Below, piece by piece: positions 8,154 through 13,972 of a DNA stretch of 15,959 nucleotides. The stretch spans positions 1 to 15,959 of the forward strand of contig JAIRMP010000115.1 of the NCBI GenBank assembly GCA_031258615.1, given 5' to 3'. A model generated the notes under the pieces. The model ran no database searches, was not told the DNA's origin, and saw only the letters and a list, made by a program, of their open reading frames with translations. The position numbers and the translations under genes were made by a program. The stretch comes from Spirochaetaceae bacterium. Lineage in GTDB: Bacteria; Spirochaetota; Spirochaetia; Treponematales; Breznakiellaceae. The number at the start of each line of letters is the position of its first letter. Within the stretch, counting starts at the first letter, position 1.

Positions 8154-8183
8154 ATTATACAAAATTACGGTTAACCATGTCAG
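8154..8183 (-). promoter_or_regulatory. sigma-70-like promoter of the uxuB-fdp-uxuA-hydS unit, with internal palindrome
   Basis: On the minus strand, a -35 box CTGACA (8178-8183, 5 of 6 consensus bases) and a perfect -10 box TATAAT (8154-8159) are 18 bases apart. The transcript would start near 8147, giving a leader of about 50 bases. The spacer holds the perfect 8-bp palindrome GGTTAACC (8169-8176), well placed for a repressor. The four genes downstream run in the same direction. Confidence 0.7.
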
Positions 8184-8227
8184 CCCGACCGGCGGCAATT
8201 TGAGCTTTTAAATTTGGGTCCGCGTGT

Positions 8228-8271
8228 GGGTTGCGCCGCTGTCAGACAGGTCGTGCAAACCGTTGTTAGGC
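8228..8271 (+). repeat. hairpin followed by GTTAGGC, possible attC remnant
   Basis: GGGTTGCGC (8228-8236) pairs imperfectly with GTGCAAACC (8253-8261) around a perfect inner stem CTGTC/GACAG (8239-8249). It is followed at once by GTTGTTAGGC, which contains a canonical integron core site GTTRRRY (GTTAGGC, 8265-8271). The matching RYYYAAC on the left side is not found, so at best this is a decayed or partial site. Confidence 0.3.
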
Positions 8272-8327
8272 GTATTGACGGCCCCCTGACTGACACACGA
8301 GGCGGCTCATACCCTTTCCATAGGCGG

Positions 8328-8391
8328 TGTATCACGAAACGTCTGGCGTACTATGCCCCCGCCGTGTATGTATCACGAAAGTCTTTGCGTA
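8328..8391 (+). repeat. two direct repeats of about 23 bp
   Basis: TGTATCACGAAA followed by GTCT, two variable bases and GCGTA occurs at 8328-8350 (with one inserted C) and at 8369-8391, a period of 41 bases. A shorter degenerate match starts near 8409 (TGTATCGCA). The repeats lie inside or next to the attC-like fold. Their function is unknown. Confidence 0.5.
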
Positions 8392-8447
8392 TCACCGGCT
8401 TGGGTGGGATGTATCGCACTAGGGGAGGCGCATATAAGACGTTATGC
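8333..8447 (+). repeat. attC-like recombination site upstream of the toxin-antitoxin cassette
   Basis: AACGTCT (8339-8345) and AGACGTT (8436-8442) are perfectly complementary ends about 90 bases apart. Further pairing follows inward (TATGC with GCATA, CCCC with GG-A-GG) with unpaired bases on each side. The right end is GTTATGC, one base off the integron core GTTRRRY. An imperfect fold with extrahelical bases is the known design of attC sites. The left core (ACGAAAC) departs from RYYYAAC. The call is an inference from structure and from the matching site beyond the gene pair. Confidence 0.4.
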
Positions 8448-8460
8448 GCAATTGCGCTGA
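8441..8460 (+). repeat. left arm of the 20-bp inverted repeat flanking vapBC
   Basis: GTTATGCGCAATTGCGCTGA matches the reverse complement of 9133-9152 at 17 of 20 positions. It contains a perfect 12-bp palindrome, GCGCAATTGCGC (8446-8457). The outward neighbours of the two arms also share GCATATA, so the symmetry goes beyond 20 bp. Confidence 0.7.
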
Positions 8461-8462
8461 AA

Positions 8463-8492
8463 TTGCATGAAAAAATATACATATAGGATAAT
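8463..8492 (+). promoter_or_regulatory. candidate promoter of vapBC
   Basis: A -35-like TTGCAT (8463-8468) and a -10-like GATAAT (8487-8492) are 18 bases apart, in AT-rich DNA about 68 bp before the antitoxin start. ACATATGT (8522-8529), a perfect palindrome between promoter and gene, could be the operator for VapBC autoregulation. AT-rich DNA produces such boxes by chance, so confidence is moderate. Confidence 0.4.
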
Positions 8493-8559
8493 TCACTATA
8501 TGCAAAAAAGTACTCGACAATACATATGTCAATATAGTATTTTATAGATAGAGGTATTT

Positions 8560-8751
8560 ATGAGGACTACATTAGAATTACCCGATGCTTTAGTTAATGA
8601 AGCAATGTCTATAACAAATATTCCCACAAAAACAGCATTAATAAAATATGCATTGGAAAATGTTATTCAAAGGGAAAAGATTAAAAATTTAGCAAATTAT
8701 TTTGGTAAAATAACCCTGGATATTGATTTAGATAAATTAAGAAAAAGATGA
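8560..8751 (+). CDS. vapB: VapB-type antitoxin
   Basis: A 63-residue antitoxin of the VapB family with a ribbon-helix-helix-like N-terminus (MRTTLELPDALVNEAM) and the usual KTALIKYALENVIQREK helix. The basic C-terminal tail (LDKLRKR) would bind and neutralise the toxin. The family binds its own promoter DNA and represses the operon, more strongly when complexed with toxin. AGAGG lies 5 bases upstream of the ATG. The stop overlaps the toxin start by four bases (ATGA), the usual antitoxin-first coupling. The base composition is strikingly AT-rich compared with the surrounding operon and ankyrin gene, which indicates acquisition from elsewhere. Confidence 0.88.
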   Translation: MRTTLELPDALVNEAMSITNIPTKTALIKYALENVIQREKIKNLANYFGKITLDIDLDKLRKR

Positions 8752-9131
8752 AAGATAATCTCGTAGATTCTTCTGTATGGATTGAATATTTTAAAGGAAA
8801 TCGGATGTATTCATTTATTACCGATTTAATATATACCAATGCAATTTGTACAAATGATATTATTTTGACAGAATTATTGCCGTCTATAATTCATAAAAAA
8901 GAAAATGAATTAGCGGATTTATTAAATAGTTTAAGAAAAAACATATTAATAATAGATTGGCAGGAAATACGAAATATACAAATATTAAATTTAAAGCATG
9001 GAAATAATAATGTCGGAATATCTGATATAATAATAGCACAAAATTGTATACAAAATGAATTAAAATTAATAACAAATGATAAACATTTTTGGATAATGAC
9101 AAAATATATACCATTAAAATTATACACATAA
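8748..9131 (+). CDS. vapC: VapC-type PIN-domain toxin ribonuclease
   Basis: A 127-residue PIN-domain protein, the expected Mg2+-dependent ribonuclease toxin of a type II system. VapC proteins usually cut tRNA or rRNA. The acidic active-site set is visible: D7 in VDSSVWIEYFKG, E42 in LTELL, D93 in GISDIIIAQ and D111 in ITNDKHF. The length is typical of the family. It overlaps the antitoxin gene by four bases and has no separate promoter. It shares the strong AT bias of vapB. The stop is TAA at 9129-9131, only 1 base before the right flanking inverted repeat, so the pair fills the space between the repeats. No frameshift or missing residue is seen, so the toxin is probably functional. The specific target cannot be read from sequence. 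Confidence 0.88.
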   Translation: MKDNLVDSSVWIEYFKGNRMYSFITDLIYTNAICTNDIILTELLPSIIHKKENELADLLNSLRKNILIIDWQEIRNIQILNLKHGNNNVGISDIIIAQNCIQNELKLITNDKHFWIMTKYIPLKLYT

Positions 9132-9132
9132 A

Positions 9133-9152
9133 GCAGCGCAACTGCACATAAC
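9133..9152 (-). repeat. right arm of the 20-bp inverted repeat flanking vapBC
   Basis: Read on the minus strand it is GTTATGTGCAGTTGCGCTGC, 17 of 20 identical to 8441-8460. On the plus strand its outer end reads ACATAAC, which would be the left core site (close to RYYYAAC) of a following attC. Confidence 0.7.
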
Positions 9153-9320
9153 AGGACTGTATATGCTGCGCCCGCAGTAGCGGGCTTGGTCTTCCGTTTG
9201 CTAGGTCATTCCGCTGTGCTCCATTCCCACGCTTACTCCAGACACATTTTTGCGGTTGCTGGAAACCTACGGTTTCCTTTATCGCAACCGCAAAAACGTC
9301 ATATACAGCCGGAACGAAAT
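9146..9320 (+). repeat. attC-like structured site downstream of vapBC
   Basis: Starts with ACATAAC, then CTGTATATG (9157-9165), whose perfect 9-base complement CATATACAG lies at 9300-9308. Between them are a 6-bp hairpin GCCCGC/GCGGGC (9170-9185) and a larger stem at 9247-9296. The left part resembles, in inverted form, the right end of the site before vapB, as expected for successive attC sites in a cassette array. A clear right core site (GTTRRRY) is not seen near 9310-9320, so the site may be decayed or its limits misplaced. Confidence 0.4.
9247..9296. repeat. large asymmetric hairpin, 13-bp and 7-bp stems
   Basis: TTTTTGCGGTTGC (9247-9259) pairs perfectly with GCAACCGCAAAAA (9284-9296). 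The inner arms GGAAACC and GGTTTCC (9261-9277) pair around a 3-base loop. The internal loop is asymmetric, 1 base against 6. No T-run follows on either strand, so it is not a typical terminator, although it could stop transcription from either side. Confidence 0.6.
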
Positions 9321-9331
9321 GCGGCTAAACA

Positions 9332-9365
9332 CCTCTTTAATCCCCGTATCCTCTTTAATTCCCCG
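9332..9365. repeat. tandem 18-bp-period repeat downstream of the ankyrin gene
   Basis: CCTCTTTAATCCCCG (9332-9346) recurs as CCTCTTTAATTCCCCG (9350-9365), identical apart from one inserted T. It lies between the attC-like site and the end of the minus-strand ankyrin gene (9430). No gene is seen in 9132-9429. Confidence 0.5.
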
Positions 9366-9429
9366 CCCCTTTGAGGCGTAAAACCGGGAGGGCAGGGTAT
9401 TAAACCCCTCGGCACGAATACGCCCCCGG

Positions 9430-12237
9430 CTAATTCAGCAGCACCACGTTCTCCATGTGGTTCCAGCGTATGGCAATATCCGCAGGGCTTTCGGCAGCAA
9501 TGTTTTTCAGGTTCTTGTTAGCGCCCAGTTCCAGGAGCAGCAGGATGTTTTCGGCGCTGCCCTGGCGGGCGGCGTAGTGGAGAATAGTATTGCCGGAGGC
9601 GTCCCTGGCGTTTATCGCCCTGCCTGAAAAGAGGGCGTATATTCCCTCGGCGCCCCTGGCAAGGACGATGTCGGCGGGAGTTCTGCCGTCTCCGGCCGTG
9701 GAGAAGGGATCGGAGCCTGAGTCGGAAAGGAGTTTGGCCGATTCCCAGGAGCCGAGCTCGGCGGCAAGACGCAGGGGGGTGCGTCCGTTGGAATCCACCG
9801 AGGTCTGACGCGCGCCCTGGTCAAGGATCACTTTGACTGTTGAGGCCGGGGCTTTTGCCCGCAGGGCGATGTGCAGGGCGGAGTTGCCGAAGTCGTCGCT
9901 GCCGTTTATGCGGTCCTTGGTAAGCAGGGCCGATACCATGCGGGGTGAGACGGCCAAAGCGATTAGGAAGGGCGTCTGGTCGCGGGTGTTCCGGGCGTGG
10001 ATTGAAACGCCCATCCCCAGCAGCACATTTACAATATCATAACGCTCCATGGCGGCCGCCATATGCAGGGGCGTATCCCCCCGGATGTTTCTGGTCATGG
10101 GGTCCGCTCCCCGCGCGGTCAGGCGTTCCATTGATCCGGTATAGCCGGCCATGACCGCTTCCATGAAGGGGGTGTTGCCGTCGGCGTTGCGGACCTCGGG
10201 GTCGGCGCCCCGGTTTAAGAGGACGGCCTCGATATCGGTGATACCAAGGCGTACCGCATCGTGCAGGGGGGTGTTGCCGCTGAGGTTGTGGGCGTTGATG
10301 TCTATTCCCGACTCAATCAGGGTAAGGGCCGAATTTCTCGCGTTCCAGCGTACCGCGGCGTGAAGCGCCGAATTGCCGAAGGTGTCCCGCGTGTGCAGGT
10401 TTGCCTTGGCTGCGAGCAGGGTTTTTACCGTTGTGGAGCCGTCGTTCTTCACCGCCATGAACAGGGGAGTCTCCCCGGTGGCGTTGGGCGTTTCCACCGA
10501 CACCCCCTGCTGGATGATAAAGGGAATATGCCCGTCCAGTTTCCACTGGGCCGCATAATGGAGCATGCTGTTTCCCAGTCCGTCCCTGGCGATGACCGTC
10601 CGGGGGTTGAACATCCACTGCCGTCTTCCGCCGGGGGAAACCAGGGCGAGGTACAGGGGGCTTTCACCCGCCGAGTTGGCGGCGAAGATATCCGCGCCCC
10701 GGGAAATGAGGAATTCCCCGCTTTCCTGCTGGTTGGTCCTCACCGCGATATGCAGGGCCGTCTCTCCCTCCTTGTTGCGGGCGTTGACCAGAGCCCGTTG
10801 ATCCAGGATGAGCGAGATGATGGACGGATCGCCCCGGTTTTTGACCGCGGCGTGGAGCATAGTGTTTCCCGCGTTGTCGCTCTGGTGTACGGTTTCATCG
10901 GTGATGAGCGCGTCCAGGGCGAAGCCCTTATCCTGCATGGCCCGGTCAAAGGGGGTAACTCCCGAATTATCCGCGGCGAATACATCCGAACCGTAGACCA
11001 GAAGCAGGGGGATGATCTCAACGCGGTTTTCCTCCACCGCAAGGTACAGCGGTGTCTTTCCGTCGATGTTTCTGATGGAAGCATCGGCCCCGCCGCCCAG
11101 AAGGATTTGCGCCGCATAGGGACTGCGGTTCAGGGTAATGATAATGTGCAGGGGGGTTTCGCCGTGCTCGTCCCGCAGATTGGGGTTGGCCCCGTAGTCA
11201 AGGAAAAGGCCCAGGGCTTGTACCTGCTGCCCTGCGGGAATGCCGATGTGCATGGGCGTGTTCCCCTTGGCGTCCTGGGTGTTCACCTCGGCGCCCTGGT
11301 CCAGAAGCACCTGCATGATCCAGACATTGCCGGAACGGGCCGCCTCGTGCAGGGGCGTGGCCCCGGCGGTGTTCTTGAGGTTTACATCGGCCCTTTTTTC
11401 AATCAGGAACGCGATAAGGCCCTCGTGCCCTTCCCGCGCGGCGTAGTGCAGGGGGGCAAGCCCGTCGCTGCGGCGGGCGTTGTAGTTGGCGCTTCGGGCC
11501 GCGGGGGCGAAGTAGGGGAACAGGGGGTTATCCGAAACCGCTCCGGCGAGGATAAGCTGCTCGGCGATTTCCATGTGGTCCCGCGAATCCGGCCGGAGAA
11601 GGGCCAGATCGAGGGCGTTGTTCCCGTCTCTATCTTTTTTCGCCGGAACATTTTCCGAACTGTCGGCTGCCGCGAGAACAGCATTTACCGCCTGGACATT
11701 GCCGGCGATAGTCGCCAGGTGGAGAATGGTTCTTCCTTCAGGGTCGGTGGAGCTGACCGTGGCCGGAGTAAGAATAGCCTGTAAAAAAGTCCCGTCCCCT
11801 TCGACTGCAAGCGTGGCCGGGCTTGTCCAGCTCTTGATGGGCAGGTGGATATACGCCCCAGCCGAGGCAAGCAGTTTAGCAATCGCCGGATCGTTTTTTT
11901 CCGCGCTGATTCCCAGGGGGGTCTGTTCCTCGTCGTCCTGGGCGTCTACGTCGGCGCCAAGGGAGATAAAGAAGGCCGCCAGGGTTGTATCTCCCATTTC
12001 GGCGGCGTAGTGAAGCGGAGTTCTGCCGGAGGAATCCCGCTCGTGCACATCCACTTCCCCCAGAAAATAATTCCTGGCCCGGCTGTCGCCTTTGGCCAGC
12101 AGGGACCACACGTCCTCACGAGAGGCTTCAACCGGCTTTTGGGGAGCGGAGACGGGGGCGCTGCGGCAACCCGCTATAACCAGCATGAACACGCTAAAAC
12201 CTGCGATAAACGCCCTGAAAAGAACTGTAGACTTCAT
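9430..12237 (-). CDS. ankyrin-repeat lipoprotein with about 25 repeats
   Basis: A 935-residue protein with a lipoprotein signal: Lys near the N-terminus, a hydrophobic stretch, and the lipobox VIAGC ending at C24, so it should be lipid-anchored on the outer side of the inner membrane or on the outer membrane. After a short linker, almost the whole chain (about 65-935) is ankyrin repeats of roughly 33 residues. I count about 25, many close to the G-x-T-P-L-H-x-A consensus, others degenerate (TPLGISA, NNALDLAL, SPADIAI). The last one is incomplete. Ankyrin stacks bind proteins, and the partner cannot be told. No enzymatic domain is seen. The ribosome site is poor: a GAGGGA lies over 15 bases upstream. 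It stands alone, convergent to vapBC and divergent from the tRNA. Repeat arrays like this can change length by recombination. Confidence 0.93.
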   Translation of the reverse strand: MKSTVLFRAFIAGFSVFMLVIAGCRSAPVSAPQKPVEASREDVWSLLAKGDSRARNYFLGEVDVHERDSSGRTPLHYAAEMGDTTLAAFFISLGADVDAQDDEEQTPLGISAEKNDPAIAKLLASAGAYIHLPIKSWTSPATLAVEGDGTFLQAILTPATVSSTDPEGRTILHLATIAGNVQAVNAVLAAADSSENVPAKKDRDGNNALDLALLRPDSRDHMEIAEQLILAGAVSDNPLFPYFAPAARSANYNARRSDGLAPLHYAAREGHEGLIAFLIEKRADVNLKNTAGATPLHEAARSGNVWIMQVLLDQGAEVNTQDAKGNTPMHIGIPAGQQVQALGLFLDYGANPNLRDEHGETPLHIIITLNRSPYAAQILLGGGADASIRNIDGKTPLYLAVEENRVEIIPLLLVYGSDVFAADNSGVTPFDRAMQDKGFALDALITDETVHQSDNAGNTMLHAAVKNRGDPSIISLILDQRALVNARNKEGETALHIAVRTNQQESGEFLISRGADIFAANSAGESPLYLALVSPGGRRQWMFNPRTVIARDGLGNSMLHYAAQWKLDGHIPFIIQQGVSVETPNATGETPLFMAVKNDGSTTVKTLLAAKANLHTRDTFGNSALHAAVRWNARNSALTLIESGIDINAHNLSGNTPLHDAVRLGITDIEAVLLNRGADPEVRNADGNTPFMEAVMAGYTGSMERLTARGADPMTRNIRGDTPLHMAAAMERYDIVNVLLGMGVSIHARNTRDQTPFLIALAVSPRMVSALLTKDRINGSDDFGNSALHIALRAKAPASTVKVILDQGARQTSVDSNGRTPLRLAAELGSWESAKLLSDSGSDPFSTAGDGRTPADIVLARGAEGIYALFSGRAINARDASGNTILHYAARQGSAENILLLLELGANKNLKNIAAESPADIAIRWNHMENVVLLN

Positions 12238-12283
12238 ACCATAGTATCGACAGATTTCCCTCGGTTTTGAAGATTCAGTACGG

Positions 12284-12309
12284 AATGCGCATTACCATTT
12301 TTAATGCGC
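12284..12309. repeat. palindrome and inverted repeat upstream of the ankyrin gene
   Basis: AATGCGCATT (12284-12293) is a perfect 10-bp palindrome. GCGCATT (12287-12293) also pairs with AATGCGC (12303-12309) across 9 bases. It lies about 50-70 bp before the ankyrin start, between it and the divergent tRNA promoter, so a regulator site is possible. No clear ankyrin promoter was found. Confidence 0.4.
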
Positions 12310-12335
12310 CCGCCCCGCCCGGCAAAATTGCGTCC

Positions 12336-12365
12336 TTGACATTATCCGGCAAATCGTATTATAAC
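12336..12365 (+). promoter_or_regulatory. promoter of tRNA-Leu
   Basis: A perfect -35 TTGACA (12336-12341), an 18-base spacer and TATAAC (12360-12365, 5 of 6). The predicted start near 12372 is 6 bases before the mature tRNA 5' end. Confidence 0.8.
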
Positions 12366-12377
12366 ATTCACATATTT

Positions 12378-12459
12378 GCGGCCTTGGTGGAACTGGTAGA
12401 CACGCCAGCTTGAGGTGCTGGTGCCGAGAGGCATGGAAGTTCAAGTCTTCTAGGCCGCA
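12378..12459 (+). tRNA. tRNA-Leu, anticodon GAG
   Basis: The 82-base class II tRNA has acceptor arms GCGGCCT/AGGCCGC closing perfectly, with A as discriminator. The anticodon stem CCAGC/GCTGG encloses the loop TTGAGGT, so the anticodon is GAG and it reads CUC and CUU codons. There is a long variable arm (TGCCGAGAGGCA), as in tRNA-Leu, and a T arm with GTTCAAG. The 3' CCA is not encoded. A tyrosine recombinase starts about 120 bp downstream, so the 3' half of this gene is a likely integration site. Confidence 0.95.
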
Positions 12460-12462
12460 AAT
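12430..12462 (+). other. putative attachment site at the tRNA-Leu 3' end
   Basis: Tyrosine recombinases often use tRNA 3' ends as attachment sites, and one follows here in the same orientation. The second copy expected at the far end of the island is not in the window, so this is a prediction from position only. Confidence 0.35.
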
Positions 12463-12577
12463 CCTTACAGGACAAGGGATTAGCTGACCGAACAACGGAA
12501 GCTGTATCACACAAAAAGCCCCGAGGTACACAGAAAGGTACATTGATACCGGCGTTACCCTGGGGGAAGGTGGTATT

Positions 12578-13780
12578 ATGCGACCGTTGAAACCCCATGC
12601 CCCCTATTGTATTTACCGTAAACAGACTAAAGCCGGGTATTTCTGGTACGTCCGCTATTGGGATGAAGCAAGCCGGAAATATGCCTGTATCCGATCAACC
12701 GGGATCCCCGTAAAGGGCCGGGGAGGCGGCCGGCATGACGCCGAGGAAGCGGCGCGGGTTATGCTCAAGACTATCCGTTTTACGCAGGAAGCCCCGGATA
12801 AACCGCTTATAAAATATGTAGCCGACTTTTGGACCTCCGATTCTCCCTATGTTCGGGAATGTGCCCAAATCAAAAAGAAGCCTTTATCCGCTGGATATAT
12901 CAAACTTCACCATGAAGACGTAAAGCGGCATATTGAACCCTTTCAGGGTTTCCGGGGCGTTACGCTACGTTCTTTAACCGCAGGCAAGATTAGGGACTGG
13001 ATGACCTGGGCCGCCGAGAAGGGAATGTCAGGCCGTCGAATCAATACGGTACTGCAATCCATGCGGATCGCTGTCCGCTATGCGGTCAGCCGGGAGGAAC
13101 TGGACAGGGACCCTTTCAAAACTATCGGGGAAGCTGAGGAACAGTCGAAGGAAAAGGGGGTACTCACACCCGGCGAAGTTTCCCGGCTCATCCATGCCCC
13201 TGTAACGGACCCGCGTACCAGGCTTGCGGTGCTCCTTGGGATACTATGCGGTTTACGCCGAGGGGAAGTCCGGGGCATCTGCTGGGGGGATATTGGAGAA
13301 GGGATAATCACAGTGTGCCATAACTGGATAGACGGGGAGGGCATAAAGGCGCCGAAATGCAAGGGCGGGGCTATACGGGAAAACAAGCGGTCTGTTCCTT
13401 TCCCGGCTTCGGTTGCTTTGGCCATAGAGGCGGTCCGGCAAACATCGACAAACCCTGCCCCGGACTGTTTTGTCTTTGAGGGTATGCGCCGTCCGGGGGA
13501 ACCTCTGAGCAACAACTTTTTCCGCCGGGCATTGGCCAGTGAGCTTGTAGCTATCGGCATAGACGATTCGGAACAGCGCCGGAGGAATCTTAGCTTTCAC
13601 GGCTTACGGCACTCCTACATAACCCTGGGGAGGCTTGGGGGCATATCGGACATTGAGATACAGGCCCTAGCAGGGCACCGGTCCGGGGCGATGATGGAAC
13701 GGTATAGCCACGCAAGCCAAGTGCTGGACTTCGAGGCGGCAAGGGAGAAGCTAGAAAAGGCGATAGGGGGTAACACGTAA
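12578..13780 (+). CDS. int: tyrosine recombinase / phage-type integrase
   Basis: A 400-residue site-specific recombinase. The N-terminal part (about 10-60) has an arm-binding look (YWYVRYW-like segment, GYFWYVRYWDE). A SAM-like core-binding domain covers about 75-175 and the catalytic domain about 195-385. The catalytic residues are all visible: R227 in CGLRRGE, K270 in RENKRSVPF, H341 and R344 in HGLRHSY, H367 in AGHRSG, and the nucleophile Y376 in MERYSH. A purine-rich GGGGGAAGG lies 7 bases before the ATG. It is located next to tRNA-Leu and reads away from it into small phage-like genes, so it should insert and, with the excisionase-like gene at 14656, excise an island that extends past the window. 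It appears intact. Confidence 0.93.
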   Translation: MRPLKPHAPYCIYRKQTKAGYFWYVRYWDEASRKYACIRSTGIPVKGRGGGRHDAEEAARVMLKTIRFTQEAPDKPLIKYVADFWTSDSPYVRECAQIKKKPLSAGYIKLHHEDVKRHIEPFQGFRGVTLRSLTAGKIRDWMTWAAEKGMSGRRINTVLQSMRIAVRYAVSREELDRDPFKTIGEAEEQSKEKGVLTPGEVSRLIHAPVTDPRTRLAVLLGILCGLRRGEVRGICWGDIGEGIITVCHNWIDGEGIKAPKCKGGAIRENKRSVPFPASVALAIEAVRQTSTNPAPDCFVFEGMRRPGEPLSNNFFRRALASELVAIGIDDSEQRRRNLSFHGLRHSYITLGRLGGISDIEIQALAGHRSGAMMERYSHASQVLDFEAAREKLEKAIGGNT

Positions 13781-13972
13781 ACCCTGTAGCCCCGGACTAC
13801 ACGGACTACATAAAATAGGGGGTCTCTCTTTCATATATATATATAATATTTTTTATGAGGGAGTTACATAGACCACCCCTCACACCCCCCTGAAAACCAC
13901 TTTACAGTATTTATCATGGCTAATTGCATGAAACATCTTGACACACTATGAAAAGAGTGGTATATAGAGATT
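13781..13972. other. intergenic region with repeats and an AT tract
   Basis: GGACTACA occurs twice in tandem with a 9-bp period (13794-13801, 13803-13810). The first copy also forms a small stem with TGTAG (13785-13789). An alternating AT tract runs from about 13832 to 13854 between G-rich and C-rich flanks (GGGGGTCT, AGACCACCCC). No gene seen. AT tract plus repeats next to a helicase-bearing module could mark an origin, but this is weak. Confidence 0.3.
13938..13966 (+). promoter_or_regulatory. promoter immediately before the gene at 13973
   Basis: A perfect -35 TTGACA (13938-13943), an ideal 17-base spacer and TATATA (13961-13966, 4 of 6). The start of transcription expected 6-7 bases after the -10 box falls on or next to the A of the ATG at 13973, so the message may be leaderless. 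Confidence 0.65.

Larger units (their letters stand above)
8184..8462. other. gene-free stretch with hairpins and repeats, integron-like character
   Basis: I see no credible gene here. A 90-codon frame (8214-8486) has no ribosome site and translates the structured repeats. The stretch holds a hairpin followed by GTTAGGC (8228-8271), two near-identical 23-base direct repeats (8328-8391), an attC-like fold ending in GTTATGC (about 8333-8447), and one arm of the inverted repeat that flanks the toxin-antitoxin pair. Confidence 0.5.

Noticed and set aside
8328..8391. CRISPR array
   Set aside because: Only two full repeats with one indel, a single short spacer, and no cas genes.
8214..8486. 90-codon frame before vapB
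   Set aside because: No ribosome site; it translates through the hairpins, direct repeats and inverted repeat, which explain the sequence better.
9247..9296. Bidirectional intrinsic terminator
   Set aside because: The stem ends in T on the 5' side and A on the 3' side, with no T-run after it on either strand.
10261..11784. 507-codon open frame on the plus strand inside the ankyrin gene
   Set aside because: It is the antisense reading of the repeat array; its GVHRHPL-type repeats mirror the ankyrin periodicity, and no ribosome site or known domain is seen.
12301..12598. Short minus-strand frames overlapping tRNA-Leu
   Set aside because: They read through a clear tRNA with promoter and have no coding support.
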